NCBI GenBank assembly: GCA_907163375.1
Contig: CAJQUW010001979.1
Coordinates: 620,001 to 684,000 of the forward strand
Source: Prostheceraeus crozeri
Taxonomy: Eukaryota; Platyhelminthes; Polycladida; Euryleptidae
DNA length: 64,000 nucleotides
Direction of reading: 5' to 3'
Part shown: positions 13,101 to 28,100 of the stretch, piece by piece
Numbering within the stretch: the stretch's first letter is position 1
Layout of the letters: every line of letters starts with the position of its first letter
Notes under the pieces: generated by a model
What the model saw: the letters and a program-made list of their open reading frames with translations, nothing else
Database searches by the model: none
Told to the model about the DNA's origin: nothing
Translations under genes and position numbers: made by a program

Positions 13101-16100
13101 CAAAGTAAACAATTCTGTGGGTTCGTCCATCAATTCGATCAAGTTGCAAAGACAATCTCGCATTCAAGGCACAAAAGCAAGGACAAGCATATTCCATGAT
13201 TGATCGGATATATGTTGTCTGGAATGTGTGAAGTTCTTCTTTGAGTAACAAAAGGTCTTTACATCCTCAAGGCAAGAATTCTTGATGCTGAATTCGAACG
13301 AATAGTCTTAACATGTTGTGATAAACTCAACTTAAAATGATCGCCTTAATTCAAAAGGACACCTGTGGTGGTGACTCACGCCTAGGGTTGTTGTATATCC
13401 CGAAAAATCTTATGCCGGGAAATCGGGAAATCATTCAATCATTTCCCAGGATCCCGGGAATTTCCCGTGAAATAAATTAGCAAGGTTCATAAGCCGAATA
13501 CATTGATGATAGATTATCAACAATATTTTAGAATAACTCGAGGGAATTTTAGAATAACATGTAAATACATACAGTGGTGATAACAAAATGGGAGAGCTAC
13601 ATTTTCATCAATTTCAATCGCTTCTCCTGCCTTTTATATTTATTGTACAGCAAGATATTATAAGACTTCATAAATGTACTGTAACTCAAAGATATTAAAA
13701 GAGTAGATGTGAGTTTGACGCTTTATTGTTGCTAACAATTAAAGAGTGTAATTGCAATGCGTCGTTGGATTTTATTAGCAACGAACGAAGTTTACTGTTT
13801 AGCAACCAATAGAAATCGCACTATAATTTCTTGTCTAAATTGGTTGGCAAAATGTTTTAAAATATGATAAAATTTACATATAAATATGGAATTAATGTAA
13901 AATGATTGCTTAAATACATTCAGAATAGATTAAAAAATAATTTTATTAGTTTTTAGATCTTTTCTGAATGTATTTAAGAAGCCGTTTTACATTATTTTCT
14001 TATTTATTTAAATACAATTTTATTCTTTTTTGCCAGCCAATTTAGACAAGAATTTTATAATGCGTTTTCTATTGGTCGTTAAGACAATAGAAAATCGAAG
14101 TCTTCCAATTACAGTTTGTTTATTGTTGAAACCGAAATTACACATAATACAAAAGAGCGACATATCTACCCTATTAATATCTTTGCTGTAACTAAATCAC
14201 AAATATTATGTATTTTCCGGGATCCCGAAATATTTTCCCGGGAAATCGATTTCTCGAAATTAGCTGATTTCCCGGGAATCCCGGTTTCGGGAAATCCCGG
14301 GAAACAACCCTACTCACGCCGCAGTTTGCCATGCACTCAGCTTAAAATGGGCACCTTCGATTCTCGGTAAATTAAATATTTTCGATTTTTACATCTCGAT
14401 TCGCAGCATGGAAAGAGCTCATTATCGTCTTTGATTTTTCTTTGTCAAGTATTTAGTTGTATTGAAAATAATCAATTGAGAAACATGATTGAAGATAATA
14501 TTTGATCATATCTAACCTTCATTGGGCAGAATGACATGCATGTAAGCTTAACAATCAGTATGATTCATTGACTCATTTCGTAGACTAATTAGCAAAAATA
14601 GCTGGTTAATGTAACGCTTAATTGGGAATCAACTAAGCGCAATTTTACAGTGATTCAATGACTGCTACAGTATTATAGAATATGATGAACATTAATCGAA
14701 CAAAATATGAGAGCTCCTGAAAGTGCTGCGACTTCTTCTCAAGTATCAAGTTCATTCAATCTATAAGGTAAATACAAAACGCTAATTCGACGCACAATGC
14801 AAAAAAAAATTGTAAAAAAAAACTTTGTGATCTATAAATTACTGTCAATCAAATAGGCATGAGGTGAAGCAACTCTGCGAGGAAGTCATTTAAGATAATG
14901 GACAGTCATGTTGAAACCTGAATAAGGAGACGTGGGGAAAACTACATAAGAATAGCGTAGACACTATAGACAAAGTAAGTCTACGTATTGAAGTAGAATA
15001 ACTCATACGAAGCATAACAAATTGCTTGCTTGAACATTCTTTAATTGTGAATTCTAGCGTAACATGGGTGTAGATAAACACTAATGCTGCAAATAATTCG
15101 TTCCTGCCGATAGCGAAATGGCCAATTTGATATGATACCAGACCTGTCGACTACTGGCCTCTGCTGTAAATTTAATAAGAATATTGAAGCATTCGAGATG
15201 AAAAAGGATCAAATTTTTCAATCCTGACAAGGTTGGTTCTCTACAAGTGCTACGCATCTTCAGAAAATTATATCTAGCAGTGAAGAGAAATTATAATATA
15301 TTATATATACATGTATATATATATAATGATTACAAAATAGAATTAATGAGGTTATCGGCAGGAACTCGAGCATGCTCTGCATTTCAGCCCGTTATTCTTG
15401 TACGCTCAAACCTGATCAAGTGCAGCCCATGCTCATTGCCCATATATCACGTACAACTTTAATGGGATAAAATGCATTTTGTAAAACTAATATTTCAGGA
15501 AATAAGAATCAAATGCATGGATCTAATAATGAAACAACTCAAGATAATCAGGTCATGTTGCCATCGATAGAGATGACAGTATAGTGAGAAGATGTCTGGA
15601 GTTTAAGCACCTGTAGTCCCGTCATAATAGGCAATTCAGGTCAGAAATCGGTAAAATTGCAATATGAAACATTAACAAAGTTGAAGACATTACTGAAAAT
15701 GCGCTGTAATTTGATAGGCAGCATAAAGTCGGTCTCATCCTCTTCCCAAAGCTTTGATTTAAAAATCGACATAGCAGTCCTATTCTTGACTTGTGTGGTA
15801 GCAGAGCTCCGATTTTGATGGTTTAAGAAATCATTTGGAGATTCAGCTACTATTTGCATGTTAATAGCTGGACTTCCACAAATTGAATGCATCTTCTTGT
15901 TTAGAAACGTCACGTGTCTTATTTTAGCAGAATGCAGCAGTTAACTGGGAAATGACATTTAATGACTATATTTTCGTGCAACATATTGTACTAAGCAAAC
16001 GTTCCAAGTTTTCATAATTTCATTTTTTTATCTCAAGTTTTAAGTATTCGTGTAGAATTATTCCACCACTTGTTGTATGTTCACGCCCAGAACAAGCGAA

Positions 16101-19100
16101 ATGTTTTAACTTGTGCAATTAAATTTGGATAGAAATAAAAATACCAAATTCATATTTCGACCATCTGAAGTGCCTATCATCAGAATTGTACTAAATCATA
16201 GGCATTTACTGACCTATTCAAAATGTACAATACGTGCATTGATAATTAACTACAGCACTTCATTAACCTTTTTCTTAAGGTCTTGTGGAATAAAATCGAA
16301 ATCACTTATACTCACGTATGCTAAAAAGAGATATCTATACAGATAACTAATCAAGTAACTTTCATCTAACTGAGTCACTTTGACCGTTAAAAGATGGTGA
16401 GCGCAGCTTCATGAGTAACAACATTTTCTGCACTGAAAGATCGTATCTGTTTGGACATTCTGTATAGTCCATTAAATGCCTACGATTCAGTACAATTCTG
16501 ATGATGCATTCAATCGCAATGCAATCAAATTTCTTTGGAAAATAGAGCCAACCAAAATCTAACTCGGAGACTCAGTACAAATGCCATTCAAAACTACAGA
16601 TTGCTTCATAAAAAATGGATCACCCTTAAACATCGCCTTAACTTCAACTTTGTCTAACTCCGCCAAACTTGAACGAATTTCTCTGAAATTTGTCATTGTT
16701 GGAAATTTCAAGCATGAATATTGAGTTGTATAGATAAAAAAGTAGTAGATAATTTGCGGTCAATCAGAGGTAACTGCTACATGTGATAAACAATACAAAG
16801 CACAATGAACAATAACGATGCTAGAACTAGGTTTTCTTGCGAGCTACAAGCAAGCGATAAAGTTGATCCAAGTCTCTCGTTTCTGACCGAATCAAAATGA
16901 CAGATCAACTTGGTGATCCATCGACTTGGTGATTTATGCAAGTCCATAGAAAATGTATGGAGAATTCTAAAACGTAACGTTCGTCGTTCACGGAGAAAGT
17001 TAGATCAGTCAAAAATCAACGATATCATCGAATCAATGCTAAGACGAATGGCAATGTTGACAATAAGGGTAGGGTCACAAAATATTAGCTTTGTATCATA
17101 GCTTATCAGATTATAGGACATTTAAATATATTAGGACATGAAATAACATGAAAAATGCTTCTGTATCATTACTTATGTTATATTTCAAGACTATTTTTCT
17201 GATGACATTGATTGAACTGGTGAATTTCATAAATGAACAGTTCATTCCTTCAGAAATTCTTTGTTAATGCGGAACATTCACTCCTGATGCGTGTAAATAA
17301 ATTTGGTGTCGGCGGAGAGAGGGATTTCAGTCCACTTTATTTATAATATAATGATGTCAGTTGTCGCATTTTGATGTTTCGAACTGAGCTTGTCGATCTT
17401 TACCTCCGCCAAATTCATCAAGATAATTGCTTACAAATTGCAAACTAACATCACTTTCTGTCACAACACTTCAACAGATTTTGTTGACAGCAGAACATTT
17501 CCTTCTGTCCCTAATTGTTTAATTGTTTTAATGATATAACAACTGATAACATATATATAATTGCGTAAATTCAATGATGGGAGAGACATGATAATTTGTT
17601 TGAAAATTTGTGATCAAAATGGATAGAATTGTGAAGGTAGATATGGGTAAAAATTGATGCAATAGGTATCACAGAATTTGGTTCATCTGCGCGCGCTTCG
17701 GTTTCCTAGAAAGGAAGAATTGTATGTTACCCTAATACCGAAATGGCACATCACAGAATTAGACAACTTGCTCCTTCTCGAATGGATAATTCATGTATCG
17801 CATACTATTGGAAATGGCAAACAATAAGCTGTCAGCAGAGGACACCAGAGCCAGTGAGAGATGCGTGCGTGCTGTGATATCACTTCGCGCACACCAAAAC
17901 ACACATCGATGCCTGGCTTCGATTCAATGTATGCACAATGCAGTGAGCAATACCGAGGAGAGGATGTGAAATCATCAAGTGAACTAATTTTCGTACGCCT
18001 GCTACTTTCTTTAGTAATGATCGGAAGGGCCAACATTATGTAGAAAACGTGTGCGCAATGATTTGAATTCTTCGAATCTGAAGGAATTTTGGCAATCGAA
18101 GCACTTTGCTGGAACTCACATTAATCCGCAAGCGACGCACGACTTTTTTTCTTATCTCTATAAGGTATAAGGAATTCCGTTTTGCCCACTTAATAGGTTC
18201 CTCGATGTGCCGTCAATTTCGTATTAATCACACTTCTAGCAAACCGAAGCAGATAAACAAAATATTTAATTCTGTGATAGGTATAGTTGTCAGTACGGGA
18301 GGTCATTTTTTTGCCATTCATGATGCTTTAGGATTTGGCGGTCACGGTACAATTGACTATCTATAATGAGAAATCAAATTAGGAACATGGTTACTACGCG
18401 AAGGAAATTTCATATTAAAATACTAAGATGACAGCATGTATTTTGAAGAATGAAGCTCTAACGTTTAGCAGTTACTCACGCATTAATGGAAACATGACTG
18501 GTGGCATGAATCAGCACGTTTAATGCCGAAATACAATACAGCGATTGATGCGACCATTTAAAACCTCAAAATACTTATGGATGAACAGAGTGTTTGAACT
18601 TTCTTTCAGTCACACTGGCCAAATGTTTCAAAGACGGGACAGAATTCTAAGCTACAAATAGGCATTTTTGAATGTGAATGGAAGTGGATGTAAACCTAGA
18701 ATTTGAATTAGCGAAAAGTCGCAACAATGATGTCATTCCACTACTTTTGTGATGCGACCATTATAAGTCATAAAATTAGAGTGGTGATTACGCAACAAAA
18801 AAGTTTCTTCTCTCTCGAAATGGTTTTCCCAAACACTTTGATCTGTCACAATTTCACACATGGTCGCCGAAGTTGAAATGCCGGCTTTTTAGCTGTTTGT
18901 TGGCATGCCAATTGCCAAAACATAGCAAATTTTTGAAAAGCAGGCTACTTTCGACCGATTCCCCCATTAAAAGAACAGTGACATCCTGGATACGTGCGCT
19001 AAGATTTTGACGACTTGAAGACATCGAATTGCACGTGTATTTGGCAATCGAACAAATCGCCGCATGATGATGAAACGTGAACGACGGACGATTAGGTCGC

Positions 19101-22100
19101 GACAGAGAAGTAAGCAGCTTCTTGCCTACATTGAAGAACAAGAAACAAATTCTACAAATGAACAGGACCAGAGACATAGTTTCACATTGAGAACGTCAGA
19201 CATTCATGTACTCGGCATTGATTGATTAACATCGTCCTCGAATGAGAATAAATCTAAGAAAATAAAAACCAAACTTTAATAAGTCAAGGAGCCTGACTTT
19301 GATCTCAGGATAATTGTAAGTGAATAGATGTGCGCATGGGAGGTCTACGATCTCTTCATGTGTCATGTACAAAAGAGGATGGCACATATGGAGTTACCTT
19401 GGGTGTGTTACCTCGGAAATACCCTCATAAAAGCAAGTACGGCACCAAAGTTGCCGTACACGTAACTCACGGTCAGAGCTACAAATGCAATGTCGAACAT
19501 TCCGTATGCCATGGCAATGTAAATGACATTATCAGAAAACCTTGGCATCTGATGAGAAACCTGCCTTCTCGAACAGCGCGCCTTAAATCGTGAAACGGCA
19601 AACGGTTAGATGGTGCAATTCTTATCTGGCCATCGACTACACCTTCTGTCCATTTGCAATGGAAACTTTTGGTGCCTGAGGATCTGATGCTAGAGCGAGA
19701 TGACAGTGTTATTGGAAGGAGAGATTATTGAATCAACAGATACAGATCGACGTTTTTTCTCAAACAGCGCATGCGTTTGGCCGTCCAGTGTAGTAGAGAG
19801 TTGAGAATTACTTGTTGTCTATAAGCCTAGTTCTTACTTCGCTATATCGGCTAACTCTTTTAAGAGACACCCCATCTCTAAATGATTTCTTTTTCATTAC
19901 TTGTGATTTGTGTCATTCTAATTATGATAAAACACACTCAAGACTTTTGAAATTCATATGTATGGCCAATTGAATGCCGTCCAACCATGCGAGCCGGAAC
20001 AAACAGACGCCAAATAGATAGTGATTGAGTGAGTGTTCAGCAAAGTCTAATAGAATATCTAGACCTGAGAAGTTTAATGCTGATGAAAGGCGCTAAATCA
20101 ATGGGATAAGGGACCACCACACTTTTTTGCATCAAAGCTTGAGGGAAGAGGATGAGGCCATAGAACCAGGTGTCCCTCAGCAGAAGATCAAAAACAAAGA
20201 AGACGAACAGCAAAGAAGAAAGAAAAATGATTGTGATAAAAGTATGATGATCCCTCATGATCTGTTGCTTGAGAAGTTGCTTGTTCAAGGTATTCGTGGA
20301 AAATTGCATCGCTGGATTTCGGTGTATCTTCCTAACCGCGTTCAAATGGTGAAAATAAATAACAAATATTCTGAACCCAGAAAAATGTTGAGTGGAGTAA
20401 TTCAAGGATCAGTGCTCGGCCCCCTTTTGTTTACCATATTCATAAATGATATTGATCAATTTACTGAAGATGTCATGATGGTGAAGTACGCAGATGACAT
20501 AAAACTGGCAATTTCGTATAATCAATCATCAAGAGATGGCCAACACACAAGTTCTGAAGCATCATAGGGTAATAAAATCCATAGAACCATGGTCATACAA
20601 GAATGATCTTAGTCTGAATCCCTCGAAATGCAAATCGATCCATTTTGGTAGCCACAATATAAATTTTCAGTACAAGTGTTGTGAAAAGAACATAGAGCAA
20701 GTGAAGCAATTCAAAGATTTAGGCATGATAATAACTCTACTGTTCTCCTTTGATGAACATATTCTGAATACAGTATTGAGAGCCAATCGTATGCTTGGAT
20801 TATTATCAAAGTCATTCAAAACAAGATCTACTGCCAATTTACAAGTCATATGTCCGTTCAATTTTAGAATACGGCAATGTTATTTAGTCCCCATGGAAGA
20901 AGGAATTGATTGATAACATCGGAGTATAATGACGCTTCACAAAAATGTTTCCTGATATCCGTCATCTTAACTATCAACAACGTCTATTGAATCAGATATG
21001 AACAACGACTCAGATATAAACTTATTTTTCTTTTTAAAATCGCAAATAATTTAGTAAATGTGAACCCGAATGAACATTTCAAGTTTTCTGCAAGATCTCA
21101 AAGGGGAAATCCAAAAATGATTATAATGCCATCCTGTATCCACAAGTACAAATCCAACTTTTTTACCATCGACGTCATATCACACTGGAACAGTTTGAAC
21201 CTCGAAGAAGCCTCAGTCACTTCGTTGCCTCAATTTAAAAATAGTGTTGACTGTTATTTTTCACGTATAGAACTTTGGTGGAGTGTAGCGATGACTTTAA
21301 AATTCTTCCCACGACTCACCTGATTTTTGTAACGAATAATAGCTTTGGTCAACATATTTGTCACCCTAGTTCCTGCAGTTCTGTGCAAGTAATATCTTTG
21401 TGATTGACAAATATAATTATTATTATTGTCATTATAAAGGAAATATAGCTGAACAATTATGCAACAGTACAGAAAAAATGCAGGCCTATAACTCAAACTG
21501 TGTAACTTAGTAGGTCAATAACAGAAACATGGAAAATATGGTGGTAGAAAAGTGAAGAGACATATGGAGATGCAAAATATTTGATAAGCAGTAACCAATA
21601 ACTATACAACTGGTAGGATTAAAAATGGAGATACTGAAAAAGGCGATAATATCAAAAACCAAGATAACAATCAGAAATATATTAGACAAAAAACTTATTA
21701 GAAGTTTGATGCTAGCTCTCCTGAATACTTGCTTAAAACACCAGGCAATGTTGGAAGTACCAAGCTTTGGAAGCTTCCAAAGGAAGCTTAATCCACAACC
21801 TTGCTGTTCTATGAAAGAATGATCTCGTGAAGTGCATCACGCTAGAGAACGAGGAAGATGTGGAGTAAAAAAAGCAAATTCATCAGAACACGCTTCATGA
21901 TCAAAAGTTAATGCTTATTATACGAGCACTAGAGGCTCACGATACAGATGAAAGTTCGTTGTCCGTACTTTGGCTCATTGCTTTCATTTTAAGTTGTGTT
22001 TTGGATATTTCATCATTTTTAACATTTTGTTCTCGTAAAAGTGATGTTTGATTCACACTGCGATCCATCTGGTCTTCAGTCGTAATGATTTGTGACACTA

Positions 22101-25100
22101 TTTATAAAGCAAGCGAAAACAAAGAAATGGGACAATCGACTTTAGACAAAATTTAATGGTAAATCATCAACAAATTTCCTTGTCATGTTTTTCCTTAAGT
22201 CTTTACATACTTTTAAAATATTTATTGGGTTTGTCATTAATAATGAAGATGAACTCCCCTCGAAATCAACCTTGTCAGAAATCCCCCGATTTGTCAGGGA
22301 AATGCTCGTTAGCTCGCTACTCTAGCACACCAAGGGCGAGCTGGCAGCTAGTGGTGTCTCCTTACGTCAGCAGCACTGCCTCGTATCCTGATTTGAAAAG
22401 ACGTTCCGTATTTTCATAAAAACGCATATATTGAAGTATCGTTGAACTATCCGCTTCTTTAGCTGCTAATTATTTTTAAGGAGCCAGTAGCCAAGTTGAG
22501 ATTTTTTTTGAATATTTTCGAGATTTTTTCATTCATCTGGCTTTTCTGGTGTGATGAATTGACGGTGAAATTCCCTATTCTTCAAGACGAAGCGAAGAAG
22601 TGGAGGTAAATTCAATATCCAAAGAAGTATGAATCATGAAATCTACAATTAGTGGATATCAACTTATTTGCTTGTTGATTATTAAAAACTTTCGATTTTC
22701 AACTGATGAAACTCATCTAAGTTAATAAGAAAGCAACGTAAGAGTCTTTATACTTACGTCCGAATTGACAATGAGAGACGAGCAGGTTGATCATAGCTTG
22801 AAAATTCACTTGAGTCGGATGTTCAGCGACGCCATGCAGGTATTCATCTAGAACACTGTGACACTTCTTGCGGATCTCAGGATTCGGCTCTCGCAAGATT
22901 TGAAATAATCCATCAAGAAATTCTGGCAAAAAGACGATCATGTTGAGGTCAGGAACGGTATTCAATGCAGAAATCCACGAGACGATGAACATTCGTGCCA
23001 ATGAATTCTTCGTGTAAATTCTCTCTCTGATGAGGGGAATGAAGGCGACAATATCAAATGATGGACTTTCCATTGAAATGTTCTTCATCACCCTATCCAA
23101 TTCACCGCATCCTTTTCGTACAAGGGGATCGGCATCAGAACAGCACTGAAATGCAAGAACATCCTTTATCGATAAAAATAACAACTATATTATATTTATT
23201 GAAATGACGATACCTCCAAAGAAGAGCTCAGAAGAAGAATGCGCCTGAAGCCTATCGTTGACACTATAAGAAGACGTCGACTCAGATGGTGTGGTCATGT
23301 GGAAAGGAAAGAAGAATGTCAGTGGGTGAAGCGCGTGCGGAAAGTGCAAGTGGATGGTCGTCGACCTGTTGCACGTCCAAAGAAATCATGGAGCGATAAC
23401 ATCAAAGAATACCTTAAGGTCCACTCCAAAAGCGACCGAGCGAAGTGGAGAGCTGCCATACAAGCGAACTGTCGTATCCTACATTGATGAAGCAATCGAC
23501 GCTTAATGGTATAAGTATAAGTAAGTACAACATACCAAGAAAGCTTTTAGATCAATTTAGATAATGTTCAATAGGAGTAGTACATAAGCACAGAATACAC
23601 TTGCTATCATCTACTGAAACTAAGGAGGAATTCTTACCAGAAGACTTAAATAGATGTTATGACTTCTGCAATGTACTTTCACGAGGTAGTTCATTCCATG
23701 TTTGAGTTGCACAATATGAAAGCAGTTTGCAGGTATGTTGAGATAATCAGATGAGGCAGAAAAAAGTAAGACGTTATCAATTTGGAAATTCACTTACATT
23801 AGAAATGATTATCCCTGACATACTTCAGAGGGTGTCAGTCCATGAATTCAATGTGGATCAATTCGATGTCGAAACGAGAGCGAGCTAATGTCAAGAGACT
23901 CTCTGATTTGATAAAGTAGTAATCATGGCGACTGAACGTTGTTTACGAGACGAGCAGGTGTTGATCCACATTGGAGGCGACTAATGGCGACTTCGGGAAG
24001 GCCGGCGTGAGCTGTGATACACTTATCAGATAAATGAAAAATAAATAAAATAAAGTGAAATTAAAATAATGATAAAATCTGTGTTAATCAACAACCAATG
24101 AAATACAACCAAAATACATGTAACTGAAAGCAGTTGGGAGGCTAGCATCATTTAAAACTCATAGATACAACAATATGTTTAAGAAATTAAATAATACTGT
24201 AGGCTATAGGAAGTAACAACATAACGATAAAAGAAAGTCAATGAATTCAGAGAATTGAATATGTCTCTATCCTCGCAGTCATTTACTTAACTCTCCAACC
24301 ATGCGGCCCCTAGGATATAATAGAACCGATGTTCCCTTGCGCTTTGTAAGAGACGATTAAAAGGGGCTACTGCATCTCTGGCGATGGTAATTTAATGTCT
24401 AACTATCGTTGCCTTTCCCTAGTGGATATGCCACGTCCCAAGTTCCCTCAGCGATCCCAGCAAATGACCCAGCTGATGACCAGCAAATATTGCTCACACC
24501 GAGTAAATAGCCTTGACCGCGGGTATGGCGTGATCCCAATGCTATCGGAATGGTCATCTTCTTCTGGGGCTGGGACACTCCTTGCCAGAAGGCATTTGTC
24601 TGTTTAGTGGGTGTGCAGTGTCGTATCGAAGACTCCCATTCGTTGGATGGAGCCAAGTAAATCAATAACAACTTTACTTTAAACTCAAGTTGCTGAGATG
24701 CCACTGGAAAATGTACATTTTCTCAGCCTGAATACTAATAGTAAGTATTATGCACATTGTACTGTCCATGTTCTTAAAACATCACGTGATTTTTGACTTC
24801 TTACATCGTGTAGTGTGAAATCCTGAAATAGTAATTTAATGTTAAAATAAACATTCAAGTATAATTTAGATCTACCTTCAAATTGTAAGGCAACATTGAC
24901 CAACAATGACCGGAAGTTCAATCTTGAAATTTCTCTCAAATTGGCAGATAATGGAATCGAACAGACTTAATGGCAGGTCAATCTCTAATACGATGATACA
25001 GACTCATTTGAGGGATCGCTGATGACTTGCTACAAGTCGCCTCTTTGCTTCGTGCATGTGCGGCTGTGTATGAGTGAGGATTTTAGTGTGAAGTTCAAAT

Positions 25101-28100
25101 TCGGTATTTCTTCAAAAAATATCAATGTCTTCCGTTTGACTTATCCAAAGGACGTTTAGTGATCTTTTGAATGATGAATTCATCAACAGAAATCACACCA
25201 GAGCTAGCAGTAATTAAATACAAATAGTATGACATGCAAGCGATTAGAAAAATGAGGAATTTCGTTCGTTCTTTATTTAGGCATAACACGGAACTGGTGA
25301 TAGAGTGACATGGTGGATTGACCACTAAGTGAAAAATCGATCCGACTGGCATTGCGTCATGCGGACAGACAAAAGAATTCTTTGATTAATCATTCTACAC
25401 AAATAACAATGACACGGGTGATGAAATATGCTACAAGTCTCAGTGACAAGTGATGAGAATCATAAGACAAGAAAAATAAAAGACAAATAAATCGGAAATT
25501 AACCCCAAAAAATATTATCAACCTCCTGGGCCCCATGTGGTAATTTATATCTATTATATCATATATTACCCCATGAGGTAATTTAAATCTCCTGTAAACT
25601 CCTTGCAAAAATCCTGGGAGTATGTAAATCTCTAATCTGATAATTTGCAATATCAGTGCGGAAATTGGTCAAATATCATTGATTGATTCCATAGATACTC
25701 TTCATTACTATTACTATGGTATTTTCTACTTTCTCTATCGATTATCAAAATTGATATCACTAACTCAAACGGTTGATGTTGCTTGAAATCAACTGATCTA
25801 GATAGTGATATCAAATTATGCAATACAAGCTACTTTGTTGTCTGGTGTCGGTTGATAATATCATTAAAGCTAGCTTTTTAGGTATATTCTGTTTTTATTG
25901 ACTAGATATGGTAGATATAAACCTCGCCTACGACTGGGTTTATATCATGCCATAGCTAGTTAATAAAAAACAGTATAAATCTCAAAAGCTAGCTATAACT
26001 ACAGTATATAGAATAAATAATAGGCTCGTGATAATCATAAAACAACAAATAAAACGATTGATGAAAAGTTAAACAAAGTGATTGTATCGTAGAAGAAAAT
26101 ATTCTCTCCTTTTGGACACAGAGTTGAGGTTCAAACCATTTGATGTTGATCCCTTCGGCAACAAAAAGTTCATCTGAGAACCGATGCTGCTAAATCGATG
26201 TAAAATCATCAATGCTCTTTGAGTTATTGTATCTCGATCTTTTTTGTTGCCACCATGTCACTCTATCACCACTTCCGTGTTATGCCTAAATGAAGAACGG
26301 ACGAAGCGCCGGCATCAAAACTTATGCATTTTCCATTATTGAGAACTCTTTACTGATGTGCACCTACAAAGAAATGAGGAATTACCTAAGCGCTCTTTCA
26401 TGGTCGTTGCCAAATGTCAGAGGTAATTAGCATACTGAACTTGTCATTATCAAACACAAGAAGATTGCGTCGCTCCTACACGCCAATTACGCTGCCGCTG
26501 TATGAATTTCGCTGTATACCACTTACAAATTTTAACGTCATTGAAAGCTCATAATTGCTAACAGATAACATGAATTATTTAAATTAGCATTACAATCACA
26601 GAGCCTATTATTTGATAGTCTGTCGGCTAAATGAGGTTTGATATGCAGCACACGAATTCGCTATGCATCTTTATTTAATTGGAAACGTTGCATCTATATT
26701 TAACACAAATTTTATTCTTTTAATCCGGATGTGAATGACTTAATAGGACAATTTATTAAGTCTGTATCGGCTGCACAATTTGTATAGGTCCATAGACTTT
26801 TTGACAACTAAGTTTGTACATGCATTCAATTTAGTCTCTATTGGACTAGTAGCAGCACATTAGCTCAATCAAATAAAACAAAAAAGTCTCTGAATAACAT
26901 CATTACGTTGAAAAGGAAAATTATTGATGCTTTCACAGTACAACATGCATCTACTGATCATTGCTTCACGTAATATGCCTATGATGTGATGATGAATACA
27001 ACACGCGCAAGCATGATCATAATAAGTCATTGACTTTGAACTCCGCGCGCCCCTTCTCCCATGTTGATCCGACGACTTACCCTACCGAATTGTTCTTTTC
27101 ATTGTTGTTAATTGCATTCACGACATGGTTTAAGATGCTTTGGTGGACAATCGATCCCCGCTACTTGCCTTAATGTCGACGGTCATCATTGTGACGTGTT
27201 ATTTATTCATTGATTATTATTGCCTTGACAACTGATGTGTAGTGGTCAGGGTTTGACCCTGCCAATTGACATAGTCGCGTAAATGGCTCGTAGCTCGGTT
27301 GGTTAGAGCACAGGTCTAGTTAACCTTGGTCGTAGGTTCGAATCCTACCAGCCGCACATCTTTTGCATGGCAATTTGGTCTATCGTTTATCTAATTTCAT
27401 TGTTGTTCTTTTCCTATTGCTCTCAACAAAATGAGAAGACTGACTACGTCAACGAATGAGGTCATCTATGAACGCCAAAAAAGTCGCATCTTGGAAACTA
27501 GAAATTATCAACTTTTTGTGGAAATCAGATGTGCAATCACGTCACCTAACGAATTTCAGCTAATATTTTCGATTTTACAAGTATTTCTAGTGTCAATCAG
27601 TAAAAAATCAAAATACCGCCGTAATAATGATGTTCCTCGTTTAACGCTGAATAAACAAGATTCCGACAAATACCGTTGGCGGTCAATATATTTCATTTTG
27701 CCATCTTAATCGTGTTTCATATTGATATTAGCATAATTTTGCGCATATGCCACTGCAGCCTGGCCGGCATACCGGACTTGGATGACATTGCAAACATCTC
27801 AAAAGTAGGCAGCAGACCAAAAGATGTTAATATATACTGCTTTTTTCTTGTCGCTTGTCATACTGCTCTCATTTAATTACTGAAGCGTCTGTTGCTGCCT
27901 CTTCCTGCCTACATTTGAGATGTTAAGATTGCCATGTTCGGCCTGCCAGACTAACAGCAGGGCATAGGCGCAAAAAAGATGCTAATTTCTTTTTGGATAC
28001 ACTGTAGTGCTCATTTGAGGCAGTATGATAATTGGCCAGTCAATGGAAATCTTAACCACTCTGAACAGATGGGGAGAACAATGGCGATGTAACATTACCA

